A stretch of DNA of 8,497 bases from Verrucomicrobiota bacterium (GCA_004293385.1 RDYO01000099.1:1-8497); one strand, 5' to 3'. Counted from the stretch's first letter, positions 1 through 6,476 are shown. Made by a program: numbers and translations. Notes: generated from the letters alone by a model not told the origin.

Positions 1-380
1 AGCTTCGAGATCCCGCGCTGGAAATCCTTCCCCAGCATGAAGTCGACGTCGGGCTCTTCCTGGACGACGTGACGGACGCCGACGAACTTCGGGTGCGCGG
101 CGAGACGAGCAAGGTCAGCCTCGACGCGCTCGGAGCGGAGGTCGACCCAACCGACGACGCCCTTCACGTTCGCATGCTGGTCCGCGAGGCCGAGAAGCCA
201 GTCGGATTCGCCGACGACCTGACGGGCCTGCACGGCGATGGATCCGTCGAAGCCAAGCGGCTTCTGCAAGGCGGCGAGATCGTCGGGGAGCCAGCTGCGG
301 TGCAAGGGCGAGCCCGGCGGGATCCACGGGTATTGCGCCGCGTCGTACGACCAGAAGTGCTGGTGGGCGTCGAGGCGCAT
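1..380 (-). CDS. Amidohydrolase-2 family lactonase, L-fuconolactonase-like (3' end cut off)
   Basis: The first 126 codons of a metal-dependent hydrolase are present; the rest lies beyond the left edge. The protein opens with MRLDAHQHFW, where D4, H6 and H8 form the N-terminal D-x-H-x-H-type metal site of amidohydrolase family 2 TIM barrels. Around residues 99-123 it has FVGVRHVVQEEP and DF-x-RGI, a segment I recognise from L-fuconolactonase and L-rhamnono-lactonase relatives. By family it should hydrolyse an aldonolactone to the aldonic acid in the cytosol. The ATG at 378-380 is chosen because it lies 4 nt after the dehydrogenase stop codon and gives the usual family N-terminus. There is no Shine-Dalgarno sequence, so translation is probably coupled to the upstream gene. 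The neighbouring mutarotase and aldose dehydrogenase support an L-fucose or L-galactose lactone as substrate. The family call is firm; the substrate is inferred. Confidence 0.88.
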   Translation of the reverse strand, partial: MRLDAHQHFWSYDAAQYPWIPPGSPLHRSWLPDDLAALQKPLGFDGSIAVQARQVVGESDWLLGLADQHANVKGVVGWVDLRSERVEADLARLAAHPKFVGVRHVVQEEPDVDFMLGKDFQRGISK

Positions 381-384
381 GGCG

Positions 385-1413
385 TCAGACCACGTCGACG
401 ATCGCCTTGATCACGCCGGACTCCGGCTTGAGCCAGGTCGGGAAGGTCGCGATCAGGTCGTCGAACTTCGCGTGGTGCGTGATCCACGGCTTCGTGTCGA
501 TCACCCCGTCTTCGATCAGTTGGATGATGCGGGCGAAGTCCTTCGAAAGGGCGTTGCGGCTGGCCATGATGGTCAGCTCGCGGCGGTGGAGGTGCGGGGC
601 GTGCGGGAAAGTCAGGTCCTGCTGGGTGATGCCCACGTAGACCACGCGGGCCGCGAAGGCCGCGTAAGCGAAGCAGCCGACCATCGACTTGTTGCTGCCC
701 GTGGCGTCGATGACCACGTCGGCCAGCTGGCCGTCGGTGAGGGCCGCGAGCGCGGCGACTTCGGAGCCATCGCCCTTGGCGAGGATGACGCCGTCCACCT
801 TCATCACGTCCGTGCAGAACTTCAGGCGGTCGGCGTTCATGTCCATCACCACGCACTTCGCGCCGGAGACCTTGACGAACTCCACGGCCGAGAGGCCGAT
901 CGGCCCGGAGCCGATGACGAGGACCGTCTCGCCGGCCTTGGGCGCGGCGCGGTCGACGGCGTGGCAGCCGATGGCGAGCGTCTCGACAAGCGCGAGCTGG
1001 TCGTAGGAAAGCTTCGTAGAGAGGTGAAGCTTGCGGGCCGGCAGCAGGAACTTCTCGGCCATGCCGCCGTCGCACATCACGCCGAGCGTCTTATGGTTCT
1101 CGCAACAGTTGGTGAAACCGCGGCGGCAGCTGTAGCACGTCTGGCAGTTGATGTAGGGCTCGACGGAGCAGCGGTCGCCAGGCTTCACGTTCGTCACGCC
1201 CGGACCTACGGCGAGGACTTCGACGCCGAGCTCATGGCCCGGGATGCGCGGGTAGGAATAGAACGGCATCTTGCCGAGGTAGCCTCCGTAGTCGGTGCCG
1301 CAGATGCCGATGCGATGCACGCGGACGACCGCTTCGCCGGCCGCGGGCGCGGGCGGCTCCGGGATGTCGATACGGGCGAACTGACCGGGCTGGTCGAGAC
1401 GGATGGCCTTCAT
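385..1413 (-). CDS. Zinc-dependent medium-chain alcohol dehydrogenase (L-galactonate 5-dehydrogenase-like)
   Basis: A complete 342-residue MDR-superfamily dehydrogenase. Catalytic zinc ligands are visible as C38 (GICGTD), the H60-E61 pair (PGHE) and E144. The structural zinc lobe has C90, C93, C96 and C104. The Rossmann nucleotide loop GSGPIG (168-173) is followed by D191 at the end of the second strand, which favours NAD+ over NADP+. The segments YSYPR-x-PGHE, the TNCCE zinc lobe, VIDATG and ASRNA-x-x-KDFA resemble, from memory, E. coli YjjN/LgoD, which oxidises L-galactonate to D-tagaturonate. In this cluster it could act on L-galactonate or L-fuconate, or on a 2-keto-3-deoxy acid further along. 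The start lies 4 nt after the aldo/keto reductase stop. Its own substrate cannot be read from sequence. Confidence 0.93.
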   Translation of the reverse strand: MKAIRLDQPGQFARIDIPEPPAPAAGEAVVRVHRIGICGTDYGGYLGKMPFYSYPRIPGHELGVEVLAVGPGVTNVKPGDRCSVEPYINCQTCYSCRRGFTNCCENHKTLGVMCDGGMAEKFLLPARKLHLSTKLSYDQLALVETLAIGCHAVDRAAPKAGETVLVIGSGPIGLSAVEFVKVSGAKCVVMDMNADRLKFCTDVMKVDGVILAKGDGSEVAALAALTDGQLADVVIDATGSNKSMVGCFAYAAFAARVVYVGITQQDLTFPHAPHLHRRELTIMASRNALSKDFARIIQLIEDGVIDTKPWITHHAKFDDLIATFPTWLKPESGVIKAIVDVV

Positions 1414-1417
1414 CGGC

Positions 1418-2350
1418 TCAGTTGTTCTCCTTGAGGCCTTCGAGGTGACCGAGGTTCTTGACCGGGGCGAAGATCGCCTGGACCTCGGAGAGGAGCTGCT
1501 GGTCGATCGGTTCCGCGGCCCACTTGGCCCAGTTGCGGATGTTCGTCGGATTGGCGCTGCCCGAGACCGTCGTGGCGATGTCAGGATGCTGGAGGGAGAA
1601 CTGCAGGGCGAGCTTGGCGATGTCGCTGCCCTTGGCGGCGCAATGGGCGGCGGCGGCGCGGGCGGCGGCCTTCACGTTCTCGGGCTCCTTGAGCCAGGCC
1701 GGGAGCGGCGCGTTGGTGAGCAGGCGGGCGCTGAACGGACCGGCGTTCATCACGCCGATGCCCTTCGCCTTCAGGTAAGGCACCGTCTCGTCGGAGAAGC
1801 GGGTGTTCTGCAGCGTGTGCTGGTTATAGCTCAGCACGCAATCGACCTCGGCCTGTTCGCAGATGAACTTGAAGATCTTCTGCGGGTAGCCGCTGAAACC
1901 GATCGCCTTCACCTTGCCGGCCTGCTTCGCCTTGCGGAGGGCCGGGATCGTCTCGTCGACGATCTGCTGCATCGGGACGAACTCGATGTCGTGGCAGAGG
2001 ATGATGTCGAGGTGGTCGGTGCCGAGGCGGTGGAGGGAGACGTCGATGCTCTCCGCGACGCGCTTGGCGCTGAAGTCGAAGTGCTGGAGGTCGTAGCGGC
2101 CGAGCTTCGTGCAGAGCTTGTAGCTGTCGCGCGGGACGCCGCGGAGGGCGATGCCGAGGAGGACTTCGGACATGCCGCGGCCGTAGAAGGGCGACGTGTC
2201 GATGAAGTTGAGGCCGCAGTCGAGGGCGACCTGGACGGACTTCAGGGCGTCGTCGAGGGCGACGCTGCGGAACTCCTGACCGAGGGAGGAGGCGCCGAAG
2301 CTGAGGATCGGCAGTTCGATGCCGGTCTTACCGAGGGGGCGGGTCTTCAT
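1418..2350 (-). CDS. Aldo/keto reductase, L-galactose/L-fucose 1-dehydrogenase type
   Basis: A 310-residue aldo/keto reductase with the catalytic tetrad D51, Y56, K82 and H120 visible in FIDTSPFYGRG, TKLGRY and LCHD. The stretch GRYD...FDFSAKRV-x-ESID-x-SL-x-RLG, followed by CHDIEF, ETIPAL and LALQFSL, closely matches what I remember of plant L-galactose dehydrogenase and bacterial L-fucose or D-threo-aldose 1-dehydrogenases. These oxidise the anomeric carbon of an aldose to a lactone with NAD(P)+. L-fucose is 6-deoxy-L-galactose, so either sugar fits. The open frame extends upstream to 2539, but that part overlaps the mutarotase gene and has no family similarity. The ATG at 2348-2350 gives the normal N-terminus MKTRPLGKTG, 11 nt after the mutarotase stop. 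The leader ACTTTCCTTCC is pyrimidine-rich and has no Shine-Dalgarno motif. Confidence 0.92.
   Translation of the reverse strand: MKTRPLGKTGIELPILSFGASSLGQEFRSVALDDALKSVQVALDCGLNFIDTSPFYGRGMSEVLLGIALRGVPRDSYKLCTKLGRYDLQHFDFSAKRVAESIDVSLHRLGTDHLDIILCHDIEFVPMQQIVDETIPALRKAKQAGKVKAIGFSGYPQKIFKFICEQAEVDCVLSYNQHTLQNTRFSDETVPYLKAKGIGVMNAGPFSARLLTNAPLPAWLKEPENVKAAARAAAAHCAAKGSDIAKLALQFSLQHPDIATTVSGSANPTNIRNWAKWAAEPIDQQLLSEVQAIFAPVKNLGHLEGLKENN
1427..1432 (-). promoter_or_regulatory. Possible ribosome binding site for the zinc dehydrogenase
   Basis: On the minus strand AAGGAG lies inside the last codons of the aldo/keto reductase, 13 nt before the dehydrogenase ATG. The motif is a good Shine-Dalgarno match but the spacing is longer than the usual 5-9 nt, and the bases also encode Lys-Glu. 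It is the only such match near any start codon in the window, so it may be chance. Confidence 0.3.
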
Positions 2351-2361
2351 GGAAGGAAAGT

Positions 2362-2808
2362 TCAGGCGGTGCGGCAGCCGACGGTGAGGAGCACGTTGCC
2401 CCAGAGCGCCTGGTCGCCGGTCTGGATGGTGAGGATATGGTCGGCGGATTCGACGGCCTTGTAGAAATCCCACTTCAGGATCGGCTGCAGCTCGAGCTTG
2501 AGGCCGGCGGCCTTCACTTCCTGGCGGAACTCGGCCCACACGGGCGGCTCGCCCTGCTGTGCGTAGGAGTCGTCGGCGGGGATGCCCATCGTGTTGACGG
2601 CGTCGACCGGCACGGCGCTAAGCACCGCGCGGAGGACCTGGGCGACGGTCGGGATGCCCGGCGAAAGATTGAGCGAGACCAGTTCGGCGTTCGGTCCCTT
2701 CTTGCCCCAGACCGGGTAGTTGCCGTCGGCGATGAGGATCACCGAGTGGTGGCCCGCGCGGGCGAGCACTTCGAGGATCTTCGGATGGATGAGCTGGTGC
2801 TTGAGCAT
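2362..2808 (-). CDS. fucU: L-fucose mutarotase / RbsD-FucU family protein
   Basis: A complete 148-residue RbsD/FucU protein; E. coli FucU is about 140 residues. The N-terminal MLKHQLIHPKILEVLARAGHH carries the conserved G-H (H20) that acts as the catalytic histidine region. It is followed by IADGNYP (27-32), equivalent to SDAHFP in FucU. The C-terminal half has the sugar-contacting pattern WDFYKA (113-118) and TGDQALWGNVLL (130-141), aligning with FYERA and YGNILL in FucU; the usual Tyr before Gly-Asn is Trp136 here. The family forms decameric rings and interconverts alpha and beta anomers of L-fucose or related pyranoses, supplying the anomer used by the next enzyme. It starts 4 nt after the TIM-barrel stop and is followed 11 nt later by the aldose dehydrogenase, a sensible pairing. 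Family certain; preference for L-fucose inferred. Confidence 0.92.
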   Translation of the reverse strand: MLKHQLIHPKILEVLARAGHHSVILIADGNYPVWGKKGPNAELVSLNLSPGIPTVAQVLRAVLSAVPVDAVNTMGIPADDSYAQQGEPPVWAEFRQEVKAAGLKLELQPILKWDFYKAVESADHILTIQTGDQALWGNVLLTVGCRTA

Positions 2809-2812
2809 GGTC

Positions 2813-3631
2813 TTAGCGGGGTAAGTGGGCGCGGATGGCTTTGATCGTCTGCGCGGCGGCGGCTTCGGAGTCGGGCAGCGGCAGGATCTCGCCGGAGAGA
2901 TAACCGGCGAAGCCGATGTCCTTGAGCGCGGCGACCACCGTAGCGGCGTCCGTGTGACCGAAGCCGATCGCCTGGCGGTTGCTGTCGGCGAAGTGGACGT
3001 GGCCGACGTGACGGCCGCAGGCGCGGAGCGTGGCGGCGTTCGAGACCTCCTCGATGTTCATGTGGAAGAGATCGCAGAGCAGCTTCACGTTGCCGACCTG
3101 GCGCGACTCGAGGAACTGCGCCGCATCGAGCTGGCGGTTGAGGAGATTCGTCTCGTAGCGATTGAGCGGCTCGTAGAGCAGCGGCACGCCGTAGCAGGCG
3201 GCGTGGGCGCCGAGATCGGTGAGCGCCTCGGCGAGCCAGGTCAGCGCCTGGTCGCGGGAGACGTCGCCCTCGGCCTTACCCTGCATCGAACCGATGATCG
3301 CGGGCGCCTTGAATTCGCCGCCCACGTCGATGATCGCGCGGATGAACTCGCGGGCCTGGGAGCGGATCGCGGGGTCGGCGTGGGTCAGGTGCCACTTATG
3401 GACGAGCCAACCGCCGCCGGTACCGAAGGCCGCGGCCGAGAGACCGTGCTGCTTCAGCAGGGAGTGGAGCGCCGGGCGGTCGATGGAAGCCGCGGACGGA
3501 GCGAAGACCTCGATCGCGTCGAAACCCAGCTTCGCGGCGGAAGCCGCGGCGGGGGCGAGGCCGTCCCAATAGACGAACGGACCACCCTTGGCTTGGGCGA
3601 CGAGGGAGACCGTGATCGCAGATTTAATCAC
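2813..3631 (-). CDS. Sugar epimerase/isomerase, xylose-isomerase-like TIM barrel (D-tagatose 3-epimerase type)
   Basis: A 272-residue AP-endonuclease-2/xylose-isomerase-like TIM barrel. The metal ligands stand out as E154 (LLYEPLNRYETN), D187 (LLCDLFHMN), H213 (HVHFADSNR) and E248 (SGEILP). These fall exactly two positions after the Mn2+ ligands reported for Pseudomonas cichorii D-tagatose 3-epimerase (E152, D185, H211, E246). E160, H190 and R219 match its substrate-binding residues E158, H188 and R217. It probably epimerises or isomerises a ketose or keto-acid; the substrate is unknown. I chose the GTG at 3629-3631, giving (M)IKSAITVSL, because the longer GTG start at 3647-3649 lies inside a strong hairpin and adds six residues with no family match. 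Neither start has a Shine-Dalgarno sequence. It is the first gene of the sugar cluster. Confidence 0.85.
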   Translation of the reverse strand: MIKSAITVSLVAQAKGGPFVYWDGLAPAAASAAKLGFDAIEVFAPSAASIDRPALHSLLKQHGLSAAAFGTGGGWLVHKWHLTHADPAIRSQAREFIRAIIDVGGEFKAPAIIGSMQGKAEGDVSRDQALTWLAEALTDLGAHAACYGVPLLYEPLNRYETNLLNRQLDAAQFLESRQVGNVKLLCDLFHMNIEEVSNAATLRACGRHVGHVHFADSNRQAIGFGHTDAATVVAALKDIGFAGYLSGEILPLPDSEAAAAQTIKAIRAHLPR

Positions 3632-3634
3632 GAG

Positions 3635-3671
3635 GGAACTTTGCCCCACCGTGGAAGATGGGGCAAGTTCC
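3635..3671 (-). terminator. Strong inverted repeat between atpC and the sugar cluster; candidate terminator or start-site control hairpin
   Basis: The plus strand reads GGAACTTTGCCCCA, a 10-nt loop, then TGGGGCAAGTTCC: a 13-bp stem with one bulged T. It begins 33 nt downstream of the atpC stop and ends 3 nt before the preferred GTG start of the TIM-barrel gene. There is no T-tract on either side, so it is not a textbook intrinsic terminator. It could end or process the atp mRNA, protect its 3' end, or control translation of the sugar cluster. The repeat is seen directly; its role is inferred. Confidence 0.5.
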
Positions 3672-3677
3672 GCTTGC
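3663..3677 (-). promoter_or_regulatory. Small alternative hairpin overlapping one arm of the larger repeat
   Basis: GCAAG-TTCCG-CTTGC forms a 5-bp stem with a 5-nt loop. It uses bases of the 3659-3671 arm, so it cannot form together with the larger hairpin. In the minus-strand RNA it is transcribed first, the layout of an attenuator-like switch. A stem this short could be chance. Confidence 0.3.
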
Positions 3678-3688
3678 GACGGTGTTTA

Positions 3689-3701
3689 GCCGAAAAACGG
3701 C
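3689..3701 (-). other. Short hairpin just after the atpC stop codon
   Basis: GCCG-AAAAA-CGGC on the plus strand forms a 4-bp stem, three bases after the atpC TAA. On the RNA the loop is U5. It is weak alone and has the U-run in the loop, not after the stem, so it does not look like an intrinsic terminator. It is one of three stem-loops packed into the 73-bp gap between the two gene blocks, in which I see no recognisable promoter. Confidence 0.25.
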
Positions 3702-3704
3702 AGG

Positions 3705-4136
3705 TTACTCCGTCATGCCAGGCGAGGTGCGGCCCTTCACGAGGCGCTGCACCAAGGCGAAGCGGAGGATCTGCTCCATCTTCGCGACCTCGACCGGGTC
3801 GACGTCCTTCTGACCACGCGCGGCCTCGACGGCCTGACGGGCGCGGGCTTCGGCGTTCTCGACGGCCTTCAGGTCGATCTTCGCTTCGTCGATCGCGGCT
3901 TCGGTCACGACCGAGACCTTATCGGAGACGACGCGGACGAAACCCTGGTCGATGGCGAGGCGCGTGACCTTGCCTTCGACGGTCAGGATGACTTCGCCGG
4001 CGGCGATGACCGCGGTGATGGGCTGGTGGCCGGGCAGGATGCCGATGCTGCCCAACGCGGTGGGCAGGGTCACCTTGTCCGCCGTGCCTTCGTAGGCGCG
4101 GCGGTCAGGGGTGACGATTTCGACCTTAAGGGACAT
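3705..4136 (-). CDS. atpC: F-type ATP synthase epsilon subunit
   Basis: A 143-residue epsilon subunit of the F1 central stalk. The N-terminal beta-sandwich (about 1-85) contains VEIVTPDRRAYEG and GSIGILPGHQPI (29-40), the family signature. The C-terminal part (about 86-140) is Ala-, Glu- and Arg-rich and predicted to form the two-helix arm that can extend and inhibit ATP hydrolysis. The length is typical. It is the last gene of the atp operon, starting 9 nt after the atpD stop with the leader TCCGACCCG and no Shine-Dalgarno sequence. It binds gamma and the c-ring on the cytoplasmic face of the membrane. Confidence 0.96.
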   Translation of the reverse strand: MSLKVEIVTPDRRAYEGTADKVTLPTALGSIGILPGHQPITAVIAAGEVILTVEGKVTRLAIDQGFVRVVSDKVSVVTEAAIDEAKIDLKAVENAEARARQAVEAARGQKDVDPVEVAKMEQILRFALVQRLVKGRTSPGMTE

Positions 4137-4145
4137 CGGGTCGGA

Positions 4146-5570
4146 TTACTTGGACTTGCCCGAAGCGGCGAGGACCTCGTCGATGCCGCCCTTCATGTAG
4201 AAGTCGTTCTCGTTCACGTGGTCGAGCTCGCCGGAGAGGATCATCTCGAAGCCGCGCAGCGTGTCGTCGAGGGCGACGTACTTGCCGGGCGAGCCCGTGA
4301 AGATTTCGGCGACGTGGAACGGCTGGGAGAGGAACTTCTGCACCTTACGGGCGCGGAACACGACGAGCTTGTCCTCGGGGGACAGTTCGTCGAGGCCCAG
4401 GATCGCGATGATGTCCTGGAGGTCCTTGTAGCGCTGCAGGAGGCCCTGCACGCCGCGGGCGACGCGGAAGTGGCGGTCGCCGACGACCTCAGGAGCGAGC
4501 GCGGTCGAGGTGGAAGCGAGCGGGTCGACGGCCGGGTAGATGCCCAGTTCGGCGATGCGGCGCTCGAGCACGACGGTCGAGTCAAGGTGAGCGAAGGTGT
4601 TGGCCGGAGCCGGGTCGGTAAGGTCGTCCGCCGGGACGTACACCGCCTGGAAGGACGTGATCGAGCCCTTCTTGGTGGAGGTGATGCGTTCCTGGAGGTT
4701 GCCCATTTCGGAGGCGAGGGTCGGCTGGTAACCCACCGCGGAGGGCGAGCGACCGAGGAGCGCGGACACTTCGGAACCGGCCTGGGAGAAGCGGAAGACG
4801 TTGTCGACGAAGAGGAGCACGTCGCGGTTCTGCTCGTCGCGGAAGAATTCGGCCATCGCGAGGGCCGAGAGCGCGACGCGCATACGGGCGCCGGGCGGCT
4901 CGTTCATCTGGCCGTACACGAGGGCGACCTTGGACTTCGAGAGGTCCTTCTGGTCGATGACGCCCGCTTCGGACATCTCGTGGTAGAGGTCATTGCCTTC
5001 ACGGGAGCGCTCGCCGACGCCGGCGAAGACGGAGAAACCGCCCTGCTTCATCGCGATGTTGTTGATGAGCTCCATGATGACGACGGTCTTGCCGACGCCG
5101 GCGCCGCCGAAGGCGCCGACCTTGCCGCCCTTCACGAAGGGACAGATCAGGTCGATGACCTTGATGCCGGTGCCGAGGAGTTCGGCGGAGGTGGACTGCT
5201 CGGTGAGGGGCGGGGGCAGGCGGTGGATCGGGTAGCGCTTGCTGTGCTCGACCGGGCCGCGTTCGTCGACGGCGTCGCCGGTGACGTTGAAGATGCGGCC
5301 GAGGACGCCGTTGCCGACGGGCACGGTGATCGGGGCGCCGGTGTCGACGGCTTCGCCGCCGCGCACGAGGCCTTCGGTGGTCGTCATCGCCACGGCGCGG
5401 ACGAGGCCGTTGCCGAGGTGCTGCTGGACTTCGAGGACCAGCTTGGTGGCCTTACCTTCGACCTTATAGTCGATCTGGATCGCGTTGTAGATCTCAGGGA
5501 CCTTATCGACGGGGAATTGGACGTCGACGACGGCGCCGAGGACCTGGGTGATCGTTCCTTTAGTGCTCAT
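4146..5570 (-). CDS. atpD: F-type ATP synthase catalytic beta subunit
   Basis: A complete 474-residue beta subunit, the catalytic nucleotide-binding subunit of F1. The P-loop GGAGVGKT (155-162) contains K161. The catalytic base is E187 in GERSREG (186-192), Walker B ends at D256 in LLFVDN, and the DELSPED loop lies at 394-400. The N-terminal beta-barrel (about 1-80) and C-terminal helical domain (about 360-474) are intact. Two departures from the usual consensus are visible: GRSPSAVGYQPTL, where Met or Ile usually follows GR, and STSTAL at 353-358, where STSR is usual. The start lies 27 nt after atpG, behind an A/U-rich leader (CTACAAATATC) without a Shine-Dalgarno motif. Product assignment is certain. 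Confidence 0.98.
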   Translation of the reverse strand: MSTKGTITQVLGAVVDVQFPVDKVPEIYNAIQIDYKVEGKATKLVLEVQQHLGNGLVRAVAMTTTEGLVRGGEAVDTGAPITVPVGNGVLGRIFNVTGDAVDERGPVEHSKRYPIHRLPPPLTEQSTSAELLGTGIKVIDLICPFVKGGKVGAFGGAGVGKTVVIMELINNIAMKQGGFSVFAGVGERSREGNDLYHEMSEAGVIDQKDLSKSKVALVYGQMNEPPGARMRVALSALAMAEFFRDEQNRDVLLFVDNVFRFSQAGSEVSALLGRSPSAVGYQPTLASEMGNLQERITSTKKGSITSFQAVYVPADDLTDPAPANTFAHLDSTVVLERRIAELGIYPAVDPLASTSTALAPEVVGDRHFRVARGVQGLLQRYKDLQDIIAILGLDELSPEDKLVVFRARKVQKFLSQPFHVAEIFTGSPGKYVALDDTLRGFEMILSGELDHVNENDFYMKGGIDEVLAASGKSK

Positions 5571-5597
5571 GATATTTGTAGAAGTTGGGTGAGGAAA
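5571..5597 (-). promoter_or_regulatory. A/U-rich, Shine-Dalgarno-less leader of atpD
   Basis: The atpG-atpD spacer is pyrimidine-rich at first and then becomes ACAAATATC just before ATG. It has no AGGAG-like motif. The A/U-rich, unstructured character stands out in this GC-rich window and recalls starts recognised through ribosomal protein S1, an inference from other bacteria. Confidence 0.35.
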
Positions 5598-6476
5598 TTA
5601 CTGGGCGGCGGCGCCGGCGGTGAGCTCCAGGATCTCCTGGGTGATCGCGGCCTGACGGGCCTTGTTGTATTCGAGGGAGAGGGCGGCGCCGATCTTCTTG
5701 GCGTTGTCGGTGGCGGCCTTCATGGCGACCATGCGCGCGCTGAACTCGGAAGCCTTGGACTCGAGGACGGCCTGGTGGACGGCCTGCTTGAAGAAGAGGG
5801 CCGGCAGCTGGTCGAGGATCGCGGCGGCGGACGGCTCGAAGAGCATGTCGCGTTCGTCTTCCTCGAACTTCGGCTCGGGCAGGCCGAGCTTGGCGCGGAA
5901 CTCGCGGGCCTGGTTCACCAGGCTGTCGGCCGGCAGGAGCTGCTGGACGCGCGGGGTCTGCACCATCGTGTTCTTGAAGTGGGCGAAGAGGACCTCGACG
6001 GTGTCGACCGTGCCTTCGGTGAAGGCCTTGAGGAGGTACTCGGCGGCAGGGCGGACTTCGTTGAAGGTCGCGCGGTCGGTGACGGGGAAATCGGCGAGGA
6101 CCTTGCGGCCCGAACGCGCGAGCGCCTGGGCGCCCTTGCGGCCGATGCACACGAAGACGGCGTCCTTCTGTTCCGCGGCGAGGCGGATCAGGTTGCCGTT
6201 GAGGGCGCCGGCCATGCCCTTGTCAGGCGTGACGAGGAGGATGCCGCGGACCTTGACGTCGCGCTTGGTGAGGAGCGGGTGGGAGAATTCGCCGACCTTG
6301 GCCTGGGCCGTGTCGAGGATCTCACCGAGGAGCTCGGCGTAGGCGCGGCCCGCGCGGGCGGCGTCCTGGGCGCGCTTCATCTTCGACGAAGCCACGAGCT
6401 GCATGGCCCGGGTGATCTGGCCGGTGCTCTTGACCGATTTGATTCGGTTGCGGATCTCGCGGAGTCCTTTGGGCAT
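5598..6476 (-). CDS. atpG: F-type ATP synthase gamma subunit
   Basis: A 292-residue gamma subunit, the rotating central shaft of F1. The N-terminal helix has the conserved GLREIRNRIKSV and ITRAMQLVASSKMKRAQ (21-37). The C-terminal helix (about 240-285) has the partner signature SEFSARMVAMKAATDNAKK. Together they form the coiled coil inside alpha3beta3. The central Rossmann-like domain carries TPDKGMAGALN (83-93), a variant of the usual SDRGLCGGLN. The length is close to E. coli gamma (287). The ATG lies 39 nt after the atpA stop, with a GC-rich leader ending CCCCGCTCC and no Shine-Dalgarno sequence near the start. Assignment is certain. Confidence 0.97.
   Translation of the reverse strand: MPKGLREIRNRIKSVKSTGQITRAMQLVASSKMKRAQDAARAGRAYAELLGEILDTAQAKVGEFSHPLLTKRDVKVRGILLVTPDKGMAGALNGNLIRLAAEQKDAVFVCIGRKGAQALARSGRKVLADFPVTDRATFNEVRPAAEYLLKAFTEGTVDTVEVLFAHFKNTMVQTPRVQQLLPADSLVNQAREFRAKLGLPEPKFEEDERDMLFEPSAAAILDQLPALFFKQAVHQAVLESKASEFSARMVAMKAATDNAKKIGAALSLEYNKARQAAITQEILELTAGAAAQ

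Noticed and set aside
2351..2539. 63-residue N-terminal extension of the aldo/keto reductase frame
   Set aside because: It overlaps the well-supported fucU gene in another frame, is Arg/Pro-rich and has no aldo/keto reductase similarity. The ATG at 2350 gives the normal N-terminus.
3629..3649. Longer GTG start for the TIM-barrel gene at 3649
   Set aside because: It lies inside the 3635-3671 inverted repeat and adds MGQSSL with no family match; the GTG at 3631 gives a typical N-terminus. The choice is not certain, as neither start has a ribosome binding site.
3689..3701. Intrinsic terminator directly after atpC
   Set aside because: The stem is only 4 bp and the U5 run is in the loop, not downstream, so it lacks the usual terminator form.
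238..3967. Plus-strand open frames of about 350-400 codons at 238-1434, 1403-2464 and 2825-3967
   Set aside because: Each is in register with the minus-strand gene it overlaps (zinc dehydrogenase, aldo/keto reductase, TIM barrel), so the same codon-avoidance effect explains them. None shows a protein-family motif.
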